DNA of 64,000 nucleotides, from the NCBI GenBank assembly GCA_964520475.1, contig CAZFNS010000001.1:62001-126000 (forward strand), written 5' to 3'. Positions 15,736-23,798 of the stretch are shown in pieces. The DNA is from Ruminobacter sp964520475 (lineage in GTDB: Bacteria; Pseudomonadota; Gammaproteobacteria; Enterobacterales; Succinivibrionaceae). Position numbers and translations under genes: made by a program. Under the pieces are notes generated by a model. That model worked only from the letters and a program-made list of their open reading frames with translations, did no database searches and was not told the origin of the DNA. The stretch's first letter is position 1, and the number at the start of each line of letters is the position of its first letter.

Positions 15736-17922
15736 TCAGTCCTTCCGGCCCGCGGAAACCACTACCACCTTGTCGTTGCCCGCCGAGCGCATGAACGCGT
15801 ACGGAGACTTGGATAAGGTCGTGTGCTTGCCCGCGGCGACCGCCGGATGCTTCAGCCTGAAGTTGGCGAGAAGCGACCAGTGCTTGATCAGATCGCTGTT
15901 CTCGGGCTTGCTCATGTCGCCCCAGTTCATGTCGGAGCGCAGGGACTGGTCGAGGTAGCCGCCGTCCTTCATCAGGTCGCGGCCCGACTCGTCGCCGTAG
16001 TAGATCTGCACCTGGCCCGGCAGCATCAGGAAGCTGTTGGCGGCGCGCTTCTGCAGCCTGAAGTCCTTGTAGTCGCCGAAGAACAGCTTGGTGTCGTGCG
16101 AGGATATGTAGGACAGGGTGCTGAAGCCCTTGCCGGAATTCAGCTGCTTGGCGTACTTGCCGTAGGCGTCGTCGGCGGTCTTCATGCACTGGGTGTAGGT
16201 CATGGACTCCTTCTGGTAGTCGAAGTTGATGATGCTCCCGAAGCCGTTGTCGTACCAGAGGTCCCTGACCACGCCGTGGTCCCAGACCTCGCCGACCATG
16301 AAGAACGGCAGGTCGTCGAGCTTCTTGTCCGGGTTCTCGGCCTTCCATTCCTTGAGGGCGGCGGTGGCGGCTTCGCTCAGCTTCTTCCAGGCGTCCGGAT
16401 CGACGTGCTTGACGGTGTCGCACCTGAAGCCGTCGACGCCGAACTTCCTGACGAAGTAGGTGTGCCAGCTGACGAGATAGTCGACAATGGTGGCGTCAGG
16501 CAGATCCTTGGCCTTGGTGTCGGCCTTGTTCTTAAGGAAGTAAGGCAGCGAGACCTTCTTCTTGCTTTCCGTGAGGAAATCCGGCAGGCCGCCCACGCTC
16601 ATGTCGGCGTCGCCCACGCCCGGCTCGGGATAGCCCGGCAGGCCCGCGCGCACCCAGTCGGGACCCCACCACTTCTTCCAGTCGCGCGACTTGGTGTTGA
16701 TGAACGAGTTAACGCTGCTCCAGGTGCCGTAGAGCCCCACCGGCTTGAAGTCGGCGTAGTCTTTCGGCAGCTTGTCCGGGTTGTTGACCAGCTCGGGGAG
16801 CTTCAGGTCCTGCAGGTCCTTGAGGGTGGCGTGGCCCGCGTGGTTCATGACGACGTCAACCATCACGCGGATGCCCCGCTTGTGGGCCTCGTCCACGAAA
16901 TTGCGGAAATCTTCCTCGGTGCCGAGGTTCTTGTCGATGTTGGTGAAGTCCAGGGCCCAGTAGCCGTGATAGCCGTAGAACGGGAAGGACTCGTCCGTGC
17001 CGCCGCCGATGAAGCCGTGGGTCTGCTCGACGATCGGGGTCACCCAGATGACGTTGGCGCCGAGATTCTTGATATAGTCGAGCTTCGCGGTGAGGCCCTT
17101 GAAGTCGCCGCCGTGCCAGGTGCCGATCTCGTCCTTGCCGTCGGACTTTCTCCCGTAGGAGTGGTCGTTGGACTTGTCGCCGTTGTTGAACCGGTCCGTG
17201 AGCAGGAAGTACACGTTGGCGTTGTTCCAGCTGAAGGCCGGCTGCGGGGCGGCCTTGTCCTCCTCGAGGAGCAGGATGCCCTCGCTTTCCGCGGCCGGGG
17301 TCATGGTGACCTTGCCGTTCTTGACCACGGCGGTCTGGCCCGAGTAAGCGTCGCGCACCTTGGTGCCGTTCTTCCAGGCCTTGCCCACGCTCGCGGTCAC
17401 CGCGCCGCCGTTCCAGACGTCGCAGTCCACGGCCGGGGGCTGGCGCTTCACCTCGACCTTGCGGGTGCTGCGCAGCACGCTGAGGGTCGGGACGTCCTTG
17501 GTGTAATTCAGGGTGAAGTCGTAGGCGCTCGGCAGCAGAACCTTCAGGACAAACTCCCCTTTCGCGCAGTTGGACATCTCGGCGGCCGTGCCGAAGGCCA
17601 GGGCGGTTTCGGCGTCGGGACCGAACACGGTGCCGCAGGTGCCGGCCGCGTCAGCCAGCTTAATCTTGTAGGTTCCCTTCTCGAGCGAGGCCGAGGCCTT
17701 GTAGATGTTGTTCTTCTCGTGCAGCTTGAATTCGCCTTCGGAGCCCGCGGAGGTTCCGTTGACGTAAACGAATACCGGCGTGGTCAGTTTGCCGGTCAGA
17801 GCGGGCTGCTCCTCGGCTTTTTTGGCCTGAGGCGCGGCCGCGCCCGAGGCGCTGTCGCTGTTGCAGGCCATGACGGATAAGGCTATCGCGCCGGCGAGGC
17901 CGGTCAGTAAGAGTTTGTTCAT
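15736..17922 (-). CDS. MalS-like alpha-amylase lipoprotein (GH13)
   Basis: Alpha-amylase predicted on the outer membrane. Start at 17922 (GGGGA upstream) gives a lipoprotein signal ending LSVMAC, with Asn after the lipid Cys, which favours outer-membrane sorting. Residues 40-220 form beta-rich modules of unclear type. The GH13 barrel begins near residue 227 (NANVYFLLTDRFNNGD), with FYGYHGYWALDFTNID and VMVDVVMNHAGHATL. Catalytic residues are Asp502 (DGFRCDTVKHV), Glu545 (VGEVWDHG) and Asp610 (SSHDT). The TDRFNNGD and GFIGGGTDES features resemble periplasmic MalS (GH13_19). A perfect TATAAT lies at 17988-17983 without a good -35, so an activator may be needed. The same catalytic type recurs in the 1893-residue protein at 40355-46036. 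Confidence 0.9.
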   Translation of the reverse strand: MNKLLLTGLAGAIALSVMACNSDSASGAAAPQAKKAEEQPALTGKLTTPVFVYVNGTSAGSEGEFKLHEKNNIYKASASLEKGTYKIKLADAAGTCGTVFGPDAETALAFGTAAEMSNCAKGEFVLKVLLPSAYDFTLNYTKDVPTLSVLRSTRKVEVKRQPPAVDCDVWNGGAVTASVGKAWKNGTKVRDAYSGQTAVVKNGKVTMTPAAESEGILLLEEDKAAPQPAFSWNNANVYFLLTDRFNNGDKSNDHSYGRKSDGKDEIGTWHGGDFKGLTAKLDYIKNLGANVIWVTPIVEQTHGFIGGGTDESFPFYGYHGYWALDFTNIDKNLGTEEDFRNFVDEAHKRGIRVMVDVVMNHAGHATLKDLQDLKLPELVNNPDKLPKDYADFKPVGLYGTWSSVNSFINTKSRDWKKWWGPDWVRAGLPGYPEPGVGDADMSVGGLPDFLTESKKKVSLPYFLKNKADTKAKDLPDATIVDYLVSWHTYFVRKFGVDGFRCDTVKHVDPDAWKKLSEAATAALKEWKAENPDKKLDDLPFFMVGEVWDHGVVRDLWYDNGFGSIINFDYQKESMTYTQCMKTADDAYGKYAKQLNSGKGFSTLSYISSHDTKLFFGDYKDFRLQKRAANSFLMLPGQVQIYYGDESGRDLMKDGGYLDQSLRSDMNWGDMSKPENSDLIKHWSLLANFRLKHPAVAAGKHTTLSKSPYAFMRSAGNDKVVVVSAGRKD

Positions 17923-18033
17923 ATTATTCCCCAACAAGGTTAAAACGGAAAACGGACGCGAATGACGCGGCGATAAGTCAACATTATAAGGCAATGTCCG
18001 GACGCTGTTTGTTAGATGACTTGCAAATAAGAC

Positions 18034-18058
18034 AAAAAAAAGCCGCCCGGAGGGCGGC
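18034..18058 (-). terminator. Intrinsic terminator of rpoA2
   Basis: Minus strand 7-bp perfect stem (GCCGCCC with GGGCGGC, three-base loop) followed by eight T, 20 bases after the rpoA2 stop. Confidence 0.88.
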
Positions 18059-18079
18059 CGCGCGGCAGAGACGCTTTTG

Positions 18080-19144
18080 TCAGAGCCGGTACTTGATTTC
18101 CGGCTCGGGCTCGGCCTCGGGCCAGTTCTCGATCCTCATGCCCAGGGTGAGGCCTTCCCTCGACAGCACGTCCTTGATTTCCGACAGGGACTTCTTGCCG
18201 AGGTTCGGCGTCCTCAGCAGCTCCACCTCGGTGCGCTGGACCAGATCGCCGATGAGCTTGATGCCCTCGGCCTTCAGGCAGTTGGCGGAGCGGACCGTGA
18301 GCTCGAGTTCCTCCACCGGCTTGAGGAGCTGGGGATTGATCTTGGGCTCCTCCTCCTTTTCCGGGACGGGCTCGCTGAACGCGCTGATGTTGATGAAGGC
18401 GTCGAGCTGCTCGTGGAAAATGGTCGCGGCGTGCTTGAGCGACTCCTCGGGAGAAATGGTCCCGTCGGTCTCGAGGGTGATGACCAGGCTTTCCAGCTTT
18501 TTCCCGGGCTCGCCCGCGTACGGCTCGATCCGGTAGGCGACGTTTTTGACGGGGCTGTAGGTGGCGTCGACCAGGAGCCGGCCCTCGCCGTGATCCTTGT
18601 GATCGTCGGTGTGCGCCACCGATCTCAGATCGGATCTGTCGAAGCCCCTGCCCCGGTCCGCGAACAGATCCATGACGAAGGGAACGGAGCGGTGGGTGAT
18701 GTGGCAGATGACGAGATCGGGATTGAGGATCCTGACCCCGGTCGGACAGTAGATGTCGCCCGCGGTGATCGGCCCGACGTAGTCCATCCGGCACTCGTGG
18801 TTGGTTTCGGTGAGGCACTCCGGGTCGTTGACGCGCAGGGACAGCACGGCGTCGGACATGGTTTCGTTTTCGATTTCCACGGCAATCTTCTTCAGATTGA
18901 GCAGCAGAACGAGGATATCCTCCTGCAGGCCCTCCTTGGTGGTGTACTCGTGATCCACGCCCCTGATCCTGACCGCGTTGATGGCGCAGCCGGGCATCGA
19001 GGACAGGAGTATGCGCCTGAGCACGTTGCCGATGGTAAGGCCGAAATTGGGTTCAAAGGGTTCCAGCCTGATGACCGACTGGGTCTGGGAGATCTTTTCA
19101 ATGTTAGCCTGTTGAGGTCTAAAAGCACCGGTTGAGAAGTTCAA
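18080..19144 (-). CDS. rpoA2: Second RNA polymerase alpha subunit (alpha-2)
   Basis: A full 354-residue alpha subunit, longer than the 329 of E. coli. The N-terminal domain (1-260) keeps VLRRILLSSMPGCA (Arg and Leu that touch beta), NLK (beta'-contacting Lys) and LLVDATYSPV. It has about 15 extra residues around NDPECLTETNHECRMDY and a few more before GRLLVD. After a Glu-rich linker the C-terminal domain keeps VRSANCLKAE, DLVQRTEVELL and NLGKKSLSEIK, the residues used for UP elements and activators. It ends with an acidic extension (EAEPEPEIKYRL). No ATG fits; the TTG at 19144 has GAGGA seven bases upstream and restores the family length. It follows rplQ by 155 bases, with a terminator-like hairpin and its own promoter between. 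It is intact, so not a pseudogene. The gene symbol is by analogy with Francisella. Confidence 0.95.
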   Translation of the reverse strand: MNFSTGAFRPQQANIEKISQTQSVIRLEPFEPNFGLTIGNVLRRILLSSMPGCAINAVRIRGVDHEYTTKEGLQEDILVLLLNLKKIAVEIENETMSDAVLSLRVNDPECLTETNHECRMDYVGPITAGDIYCPTGVRILNPDLVICHITHRSVPFVMDLFADRGRGFDRSDLRSVAHTDDHKDHGEGRLLVDATYSPVKNVAYRIEPYAGEPGKKLESLVITLETDGTISPEESLKHAATIFHEQLDAFINISAFSEPVPEKEEEPKINPQLLKPVEELELTVRSANCLKAEGIKLIGDLVQRTEVELLRTPNLGKKSLSEIKDVLSREGLTLGMRIENWPEAEPEPEIKYRL

Positions 19145-19222
19145 GTTTGGTTCCTCATTAGACGGAATATACTTGCGGCGGAATACGCGCGGATCCGCCG
19201 GAAAGCATAAAACGATCGTTCA

Positions 19223-19250
19223 ATTATATACCGGACATGTAAAAATTCAA
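19223..19250 (-). promoter_or_regulatory. Near-consensus sigma-70 promoter of rpoA2
   Basis: Minus strand TTGAAT (19250-19245), 16-base spacer, perfect TATAAT (19228-19223). It lies just beyond the hairpin after rplQ and about 80 bases before the rpoA2 start, giving a leader of roughly 70 bases. Confidence 0.72.
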
Positions 19251-19254
19251 AGGA

Positions 19255-19286
19255 TCAAAAGACCCCGGGCATGCACACAGGGTCTT
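19255..19286 (-). terminator. Weak terminator-like hairpin after rplQ
   Basis: On the minus strand AAGACCC (19286-19280) can pair with GGGTCTT (19265-19259) around a 14-base loop, followed by a short T run that overlaps the stem end. It starts 14 bases after the rplQ stop. The stem is short, so partial read-through into rpoA2 is likely. Confidence 0.5.
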
Positions 19287-19299
19287 CGAATCGTCTTTG

Positions 19300-19692
19300 T
19301 CAGGCTTCGGCGGCTTCGGCCGTCTCTTCGGCTTTCTTCTGGTCGACCAGGGTGACGTAAGCCATCTGGGTCATGTCGCCGGGACGCAGGCCGCACTTGA
19401 GAATGCGGGTGTACCCGCCGGGGCGCTCGAGGCAGCGCTTGCCGATGTCGTTGAAAAGTTTGGTTACGATGTCTCTGTCGCGGGTGCGCGCGAAAACCAG
19501 CCGGCGGTTGGCGACGCTGTCAACCTTGGCGATGGTGATGAGACGTTCGGCGACGCGGCGCAGTTCCTTGGCCTTCGGCAGGGTGGTCCTGATGGTTTCC
19601 TCTCTGAATAAGGCCACGGACAGGGCGCGGTACAACGCGGCGCGGCTGCTGCTGGTGCGGTTCAGGTGACGACCGCTCATACGATGACGCAT
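19300..19692 (-). CDS. rplQ: 50S ribosomal protein L17
   Basis: Large-subunit protein near the peptide tunnel exit. 130 residues (E. coli 127), starting MRHRMSGRHLNRTSSSRAAL, with the conserved TTLPKAKELRRVAERLIT and GGYTRILK segments and an Ala/Glu-rich tail. It separates the two alpha-subunit genes; in E. coli it is the last gene of the alpha operon. It starts 43 bases after rpoA1. Confidence 0.98.
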   Translation of the reverse strand: MRHRMSGRHLNRTSSSRAALYRALSVALFREETIRTTLPKAKELRRVAERLITIAKVDSVANRRLVFARTRDRDIVTKLFNDIGKRCLERPGGYTRILKCGLRPGDMTQMAYVTLVDQKKAEETAEAAEA

Positions 19693-19735
19693 GATATCTT
19701 CCTCACTAAAAAATTAATTGCTCGCGGATTCCGGT

Positions 19736-20725
19736 TCAGCCCGACAAATCGGCCGGGGGCCAGTTGTCGAGCCGCATACCGAGGGACAGACCCCGCTGAG
19801 CCAGCACGTCCTTAATCTCCGTAAGGGACTTTCTCCCCAGATTGGGCGTTTTAAGCAGCTCAACTTCGGTACACTGCACCAGATCTCCGATATACTGTAT
19901 GTTTTCAGCCTTGAGGCAGTTCGCCGAGCGGACGGTCAGCTCCAGATCGTCGACGGACTTGAGCAGAACCGGATCCGGGGCCGGAGCGTGGGTCTGCTCA
20001 ACCGGGCTTACCGTCTTGACGGCGTCAAGATCGACAAAGGAATACAACTGTTCGCGAAGAATGCTCGCGCCCAGGTGGATGGCCTGCTCCGGGTCCAGGA
20101 CGCCGTTCGTCACGATGTCGAGGACCAGTTTGTCCAGTTCCGTTCTCTGCTCCACGCGGGCCGACTCCACTTCGTAGGCCAGGTAGCGGACGGGGCTGAA
20201 ACTGGCGTCCAGCATGATGTTGCCGGCGTCGGCGAAGCCCGGTTTCCGCCCCTCTTCGGAGGCGGCCAGGAAGCCCGTGCCGCGCCTTACCTTCAGCTTC
20301 ATCTGGATCGCGGATTTCGCGTCCGTCAGATGGCAGAGAACATGATCCCTGTTGACCACGGCGACCCGGTCGTCCGCGATGTCGCCGGCCAGAACCGCGC
20401 CCGGCCCGGTCCGCGACAGCTCCACGTCCACCTCGTTCGTCGCGTCGTCGGTTATGCTGACCGCCACGCCCTTGAGGTTGATAAGCAGTTCGAGGATATC
20501 TTCCCGCATATCCGGCTTGGGACTGTACTCGTGGGCCACGCCGTCGATGACGACGTCGGTGATGGCGCATCCGGGAACGGACATCAGCAGACAGCGGCGC
20601 AGAGCCTGGCCCAGCGTGCTGCCGAAACTGCGTTCAAGCGGTTCCAGCACCACGTTGGCGTGGTTCGGCTCGATAGGTTCGATGAGAACCTGCCGCGGTT
20701 TTAAAAAGTCTTTCACAGAGCCCAA
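19736..20725 (-). CDS. rpoA1: RNA polymerase alpha subunit in the standard position (alpha-1)
   Basis: 329 residues, exactly the E. coli length, between rpsD and rplQ. The N-terminal domain starts MGSVKDFLKPR and keeps both Arg of ALRRCLLMSVPGCA and the NLK Lys. Compared with E. coli it has Cys46, Met49 and Val51 in the first dimerisation helix, Leu for Val173, and IHLGASILREQLYSF in the second dimerisation helix. The C-terminal domain keeps VRSANCLKAE, NLGRKSL and the TEVE activator-contact patch, but Arg284 is Cys (DLVQCTEVELL). No ATG is available; the TTG at 20725 has GAGGGA eight bases upstream and fits the family start. In the same operon as rpsM-rpsK-rpsD. Confidence 0.97.
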   Translation of the reverse strand: MGSVKDFLKPRQVLIEPIEPNHANVVLEPLERSFGSTLGQALRRCLLMSVPGCAITDVVIDGVAHEYSPKPDMREDILELLINLKGVAVSITDDATNEVDVELSRTGPGAVLAGDIADDRVAVVNRDHVLCHLTDAKSAIQMKLKVRRGTGFLAASEEGRKPGFADAGNIMLDASFSPVRYLAYEVESARVEQRTELDKLVLDIVTNGVLDPEQAIHLGASILREQLYSFVDLDAVKTVSPVEQTHAPAPDPVLLKSVDDLELTVRSANCLKAENIQYIGDLVQCTEVELLKTPNLGRKSLTEIKDVLAQRGLSLGMRLDNWPPADLSG

Positions 20726-20751
20726 AATTATTCCCTCGCATAGAGACTGAA

Positions 20752-21375
20752 TTACTTGGAGTAAAGTTCGATGATAAGCTGTTCCTGGATGTCCTGCGGG
20801 AGATCGCCGCGCTCGGGAACATGCGTGAACGTGCCGCTCATGTTGTCGGCGTCCACTTCAATCCAACTTCTCGGCTCCATGTTTTTGGCCAGATCGAGGG
20901 CGACCTTGATGCGTTCCTGGTTCTTGGCCCTTTCGCGGACGGCGATGACCGATCCCGCGGAAACCTGGAACGAAGGAATGTTGACGGTCCTGCCGTCGAC
21001 CGTGATGGCCTTGTGGCTGACCAGCTGCCGGGCTTCCGCCCGGGTCGAGCCGAAGCCCATTCTGTAAACCACGTTGTCGAGGCGCGACTCCAGAAGCTTG
21101 AGCAGGTTCTCGCCGGTGTTGCCGTTCAAGCGCGAGGCCTTCTTGTAGTAGTTTCTGAACTGGCGCTCGAGGATGCCGTAAATGCGGCGCACTTTCTGCT
21201 TTTCGCGCAGCTGGAGACCGTATTCCGAGATGCGCGGCCTGCTTTCCCAGTGCTGACCGGGAAGCTTCCTGGATCTTTCGCCTCTGGCGGCGAAAGGCTT
21301 GATGCCCGACTTGAGGAAAAGGTCCGTGCCCTCTCTGCGGCTTAATTTTATTGACGGTCCGATATATCTTGCCAT
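20752..21375 (-). CDS. rpsD: 30S ribosomal protein S4
   Basis: Primary 16S-binding protein of the small-subunit body; in E. coli it also represses its own operon by binding the leader in front of rpsM. 207 residues (E. coli 206). The S4 RNA-binding motif is SRLDNVVYRMGFGSTRAEAR with VSHKAITVDGRTVNIPS. It lacks the four-Cys zinc site of some S4 forms. rpoA1 starts 26 bases downstream. Confidence 0.98.
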   Translation of the reverse strand: MARYIGPSIKLSRREGTDLFLKSGIKPFAARGERSRKLPGQHWESRPRISEYGLQLREKQKVRRIYGILERQFRNYYKKASRLNGNTGENLLKLLESRLDNVVYRMGFGSTRAEARQLVSHKAITVDGRTVNIPSFQVSAGSVIAVRERAKNQERIKVALDLAKNMEPRSWIEVDADNMSGTFTHVPERGDLPQDIQEQLIIELYSK

Positions 21376-21403
21376 TTTAATGCTCCATTATGCAAAGAAG
21401 GTG

Positions 21404-21805
21404 CTACACGCGGCGCTTCTTGGGCGGGCGGCAGCCGTTGTGCGGAATAGGGGTAACGTCGGTGATGTTGGTGATCTTGTAGCCGATGGCGTTAAGCGCG
21501 CGAATCGACGACTCGCGGCCGGGGCCGGGGCCCTTGACGTTGACCTCCAGGTTCTTCAGACCGTATTCCTTGGCCGCCTCGCCGGCGCGTTCGGCCGCGA
21601 CCTGCGCGGCGTATGGAGTGGACTTGCGGGAACCGCGGAAGCCCGAACCGCCCGAAGTGGCCCACGCGAGAGCGTTGCCCTGGCGGTCGGTGATGGTGAT
21701 AATCGTGTTGTTGAAGGAAGCGTGAATATGCGCCACGCCGTCCGCGACCTGCTTCTTTACGCGCTTGCGGGCGCGAGTTCCGGTGCTGTGTGCTGCTCTA
21801 ACCAT
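21404..21805 (-). CDS. rpsK: 30S ribosomal protein S11
   Basis: Platform protein of the 30S subunit. 133 residues (E. coli 129). Conserved VADGVAHIHASFNNTIITIT and GPGPGRESSIRALNAIG, and the basic end NGCRPPKKRRV. It begins with a slightly different N-terminus (MVRAAHSTGTRARKR). Lies 14 bases after rpsM and 28 before rpsD. Confidence 0.98.
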   Translation of the reverse strand: MVRAAHSTGTRARKRVKKQVADGVAHIHASFNNTIITITDRQGNALAWATSGGSGFRGSRKSTPYAAQVAAERAGEAAKEYGLKNLEVNVKGPGPGRESSIRALNAIGYKITNITDVTPIPHNGCRPPKKRRV

Positions 21806-21819
21806 TGTGTCAACCTCGT

Positions 21820-22176
21820 CTACTTCTTGATTGCCTTGCGCGGACCCTTGCGGGTACGGGCGTTAGTCTTGGTGCGCTGGCCGCGTACGGGCAGACCCTT
21901 GCGGTGGCGCAGGCCGCGGTAGCAGCCGAGATCCATGAGACGCTTGATGTTTAAAGTAACTTCACGGCGGAGATCGCCTTCGACGGTGTACTTGGCGACC
22001 TGCTCGCGGACTTTGTCGAGAGAGGATTCGTCCAAATCTTTAAATTTAACGCTCTCGCTGATCTGGGCATCCGCGCAGATTTTCTTCGCGGTAGGACGGC
22101 CGATGCCGAAAATGTACTGCAAAGCGATAACTGCGTGCTTCTGATCAGGGACGTTAATACCAGCTATACGGGCCAC
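21820..22176 (-). CDS. rpsM: 30S ribosomal protein S13
   Basis: Head protein of the 30S subunit that bridges to the 50S and touches P-site tRNA. 118 residues, same as E. coli. Shows MARIAGINVPDQKHAVIAL, the helix-hairpin-helix YIFGIGRPTAKKIC, and the basic tail GQRTKTNARTRKGPRK. First gene of the alpha operon; the promoter at 22278-22306 lies about 100 bases upstream, and AGGAG precedes the ATG. The intervening leader would be the place for S4 control. Confidence 0.98.
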   Translation of the reverse strand: MARIAGINVPDQKHAVIALQYIFGIGRPTAKKICADAQISESVKFKDLDESSLDKVREQVAKYTVEGDLRREVTLNIKRLMDLGCYRGLRHRKGLPVRGQRTKTNARTRKGPRKAIKK

Positions 22177-22277
22177 TATAAACTCCTAATAAAAAAAGTT
22201 AAAAAAAATAGCCGCCGCAAAGCCCGTCAGGATACGCGGGGCCGACTAGTGCACATTGAAAAAACTTCAGTTCACGA

Positions 22278-22306
22278 ATTATACATGACGCGAAGTTCTT
22301 TTGCAA
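22278..22306 (-). promoter_or_regulatory. Sigma-70 promoter of the alpha operon (rpsM-rpsK-rpsD-rpoA1-rplQ)
   Basis: Minus strand TTGCAA (22306-22301), 17-base spacer, perfect TATAAT (22283-22278), in the 149-base gap between rpmJ and rpsM. Confidence 0.75.
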
Positions 22307-22325
22307 ATCAAAAAAAGAGCCGCAA

Positions 22326-22439
22326 TCAACCCTGGCGCTGCTTGTGCTTGGGGTCGGTGCAAATCACTCTGATGACGCCGCCGCGCTTGATAATCTTGCA
22401 GTGACGGCAGATTTTCTTAACCGAAGCTCCTACTTTCAT
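22326..22439 (-). CDS. rpmJ: 50S ribosomal protein L36
   Basis: Small zinc-type L36 of 37 residues, read by hand from the minus strand: MKVGASVKKICRHCKIIKRG, continuing to PKHKQRQG. The two Cys of CRHC, a third Cys in VICTD and the His near the end form the zinc site, so this is the zinc-binding form rather than the zinc-free paralogue. It starts 20 bases after the secY stop and is the last gene of the spc group. Too short for usual ORF cut-offs. Confidence 0.97.
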   Translation of the reverse strand: MKVGASVKKICRHCKIIKRGGVIRVICTDPKHKQRQG

Positions 22440-22459
22440 GATGACTCCCAACCGGGCGG

Positions 22460-23788
22460 CTAGCGCCCGTAATGCAATAAATTAGCCTTCTTGAGCACGT
22501 CGCCGTAAAGCACCTTGGCCTTGTGGCTCTGGTACTGCGCGATCAGGTCCATGGTAACCACGACGATAATCAGCAGCGATGTGCCTCCGAAATAAAACTG
22601 AACGTTAAACCAGCTCATGAGCATCTGGGGAACGAGGCAGACAAAGCACATGTACAGGGCGCCGGCGAGAGTCAGTCTCGTCATCACCTTGTCGATATGC
22701 CTGGCCGTCTGCTCGCCCGGCCTGATGCCGGAAATCAGGGCTCCGCCCTTCCTCAGGTTGTCCGCGATCTCACGGGGATTGAACACCATCGCCGTGTAGA
22801 AGAAGCAGAAGAACATGATGGCCACCGCGTAGATAATCTCGTACAGGGGCTGTCCCGGGGACAGCAGCATGGAGATTTCCTGGATGGCGTTGATCACCGG
22901 GCCGTGATCGCCCTCGCCGCTGCTGATCCAGGCGGCGATGGTCGCCGGGAACATGATGATGCTCGAGGCGAAAATCGCGGGGATTACGCCCGACATGTTC
23001 AGCTTGAGGGGCAGATGGCTGGCCGGCGGCTCGTAGATGCGGTTGCCGTTCTGTCTCTTGGCGTAGTTGATCTGAATCCGGCGCTGGCCGAGCTCGACGA
23101 AAACCACGAAGGTGGTCACCGCCACGACGACGGCCGCGATGATGAGGATGCTGATCAGCTGCAGATCGCCCTGGCGCTGCTGCTCGAAGGTCACGCCCAC
23201 CGCCCTGGGCAGGCCGGCGACGATACCCGCGAAAATGAGCAGCGATATGCCGTTTCCGATGCCGCGCTCGGTAATCTGCTCGCCGAGCCACATCAGGAAC
23301 AGCGTGCCCGTGGTGAGGCTCAGCGCCGCCACGATGTAGAACTGAAACGTCGGATTGTCCACGAGACCGGGCATCATCCTCGGCAGGCCGTACGCGATGC
23401 CCGAGGCCTGGATCAGGCCGAGCAGCAGGGTTCCCCAGCGGGTGTACTTGATGATCGTACGCCTGCCGGCTTCGCCCTCCTTTTTCAGCTCGGCCAGCTG
23501 CGGCACCATGACGGACATCAGCTGGATGATGATTGAGGCCGAAATGTAGGGCATGATCCCCAGGGCCAAAACGGACGCGCGCTCGAGCGCGCCGCCGGAG
23601 AACATGTTGAACATGCCCATCACGTTGCCGCTCTGGGAGTTGAACAGTTCTCGGAGCACGTCGGCGTTGACTCCCGGCACCGGAATGTATGAACCGAAGC
23701 GGAAGATGATCAGTCCGATGATCACGAAAATGATCCTCTGCTTTAATTCACTGGTTTCCTTTTTCTGAGATCCGGGTTTTCCAGCCAT
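22460..23788 (-). CDS. secY: Preprotein translocase channel SecY
   Basis: Main channel of the Sec translocon, with SecE and SecG. 442 residues (E. coli 443) and ten membrane segments. The N-terminal IIGLIIFRFGSYIPVPGV and the plug region (MGMFNMFSGGALERASVLAL) are clear, as are the cytoplasmic loop ending QKR..NYAKRQNGNRIYEP and NPREIADNLRKGGALISGIRPG. It exports all the secreted amylases of this window before they reach the type II system. Confidence 0.98.
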   Translation of the reverse strand: MAGKPGSQKKETSELKQRIIFVIIGLIIFRFGSYIPVPGVNADVLRELFNSQSGNVMGMFNMFSGGALERASVLALGIMPYISASIIIQLMSVMVPQLAELKKEGEAGRRTIIKYTRWGTLLLGLIQASGIAYGLPRMMPGLVDNPTFQFYIVAALSLTTGTLFLMWLGEQITERGIGNGISLLIFAGIVAGLPRAVGVTFEQQRQGDLQLISILIIAAVVVAVTTFVVFVELGQRRIQINYAKRQNGNRIYEPPASHLPLKLNMSGVIPAIFASSIIMFPATIAAWISSGEGDHGPVINAIQEISMLLSPGQPLYEIIYAVAIMFFCFFYTAMVFNPREIADNLRKGGALISGIRPGEQTARHIDKVMTRLTLAGALYMCFVCLVPQMLMSWFNVQFYFGGTSLLIIVVVTMDLIAQYQSHKAKVLYGDVLKKANLLHYGR

Positions 23789-23798
23789 TTCCTAATCC

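Noticed and set aside
18080..19144. rpoA2 as a decaying duplicate
   Set aside because: No stop or frameshift, all key C-terminal residues kept, own promoter, ribosome site and terminator.
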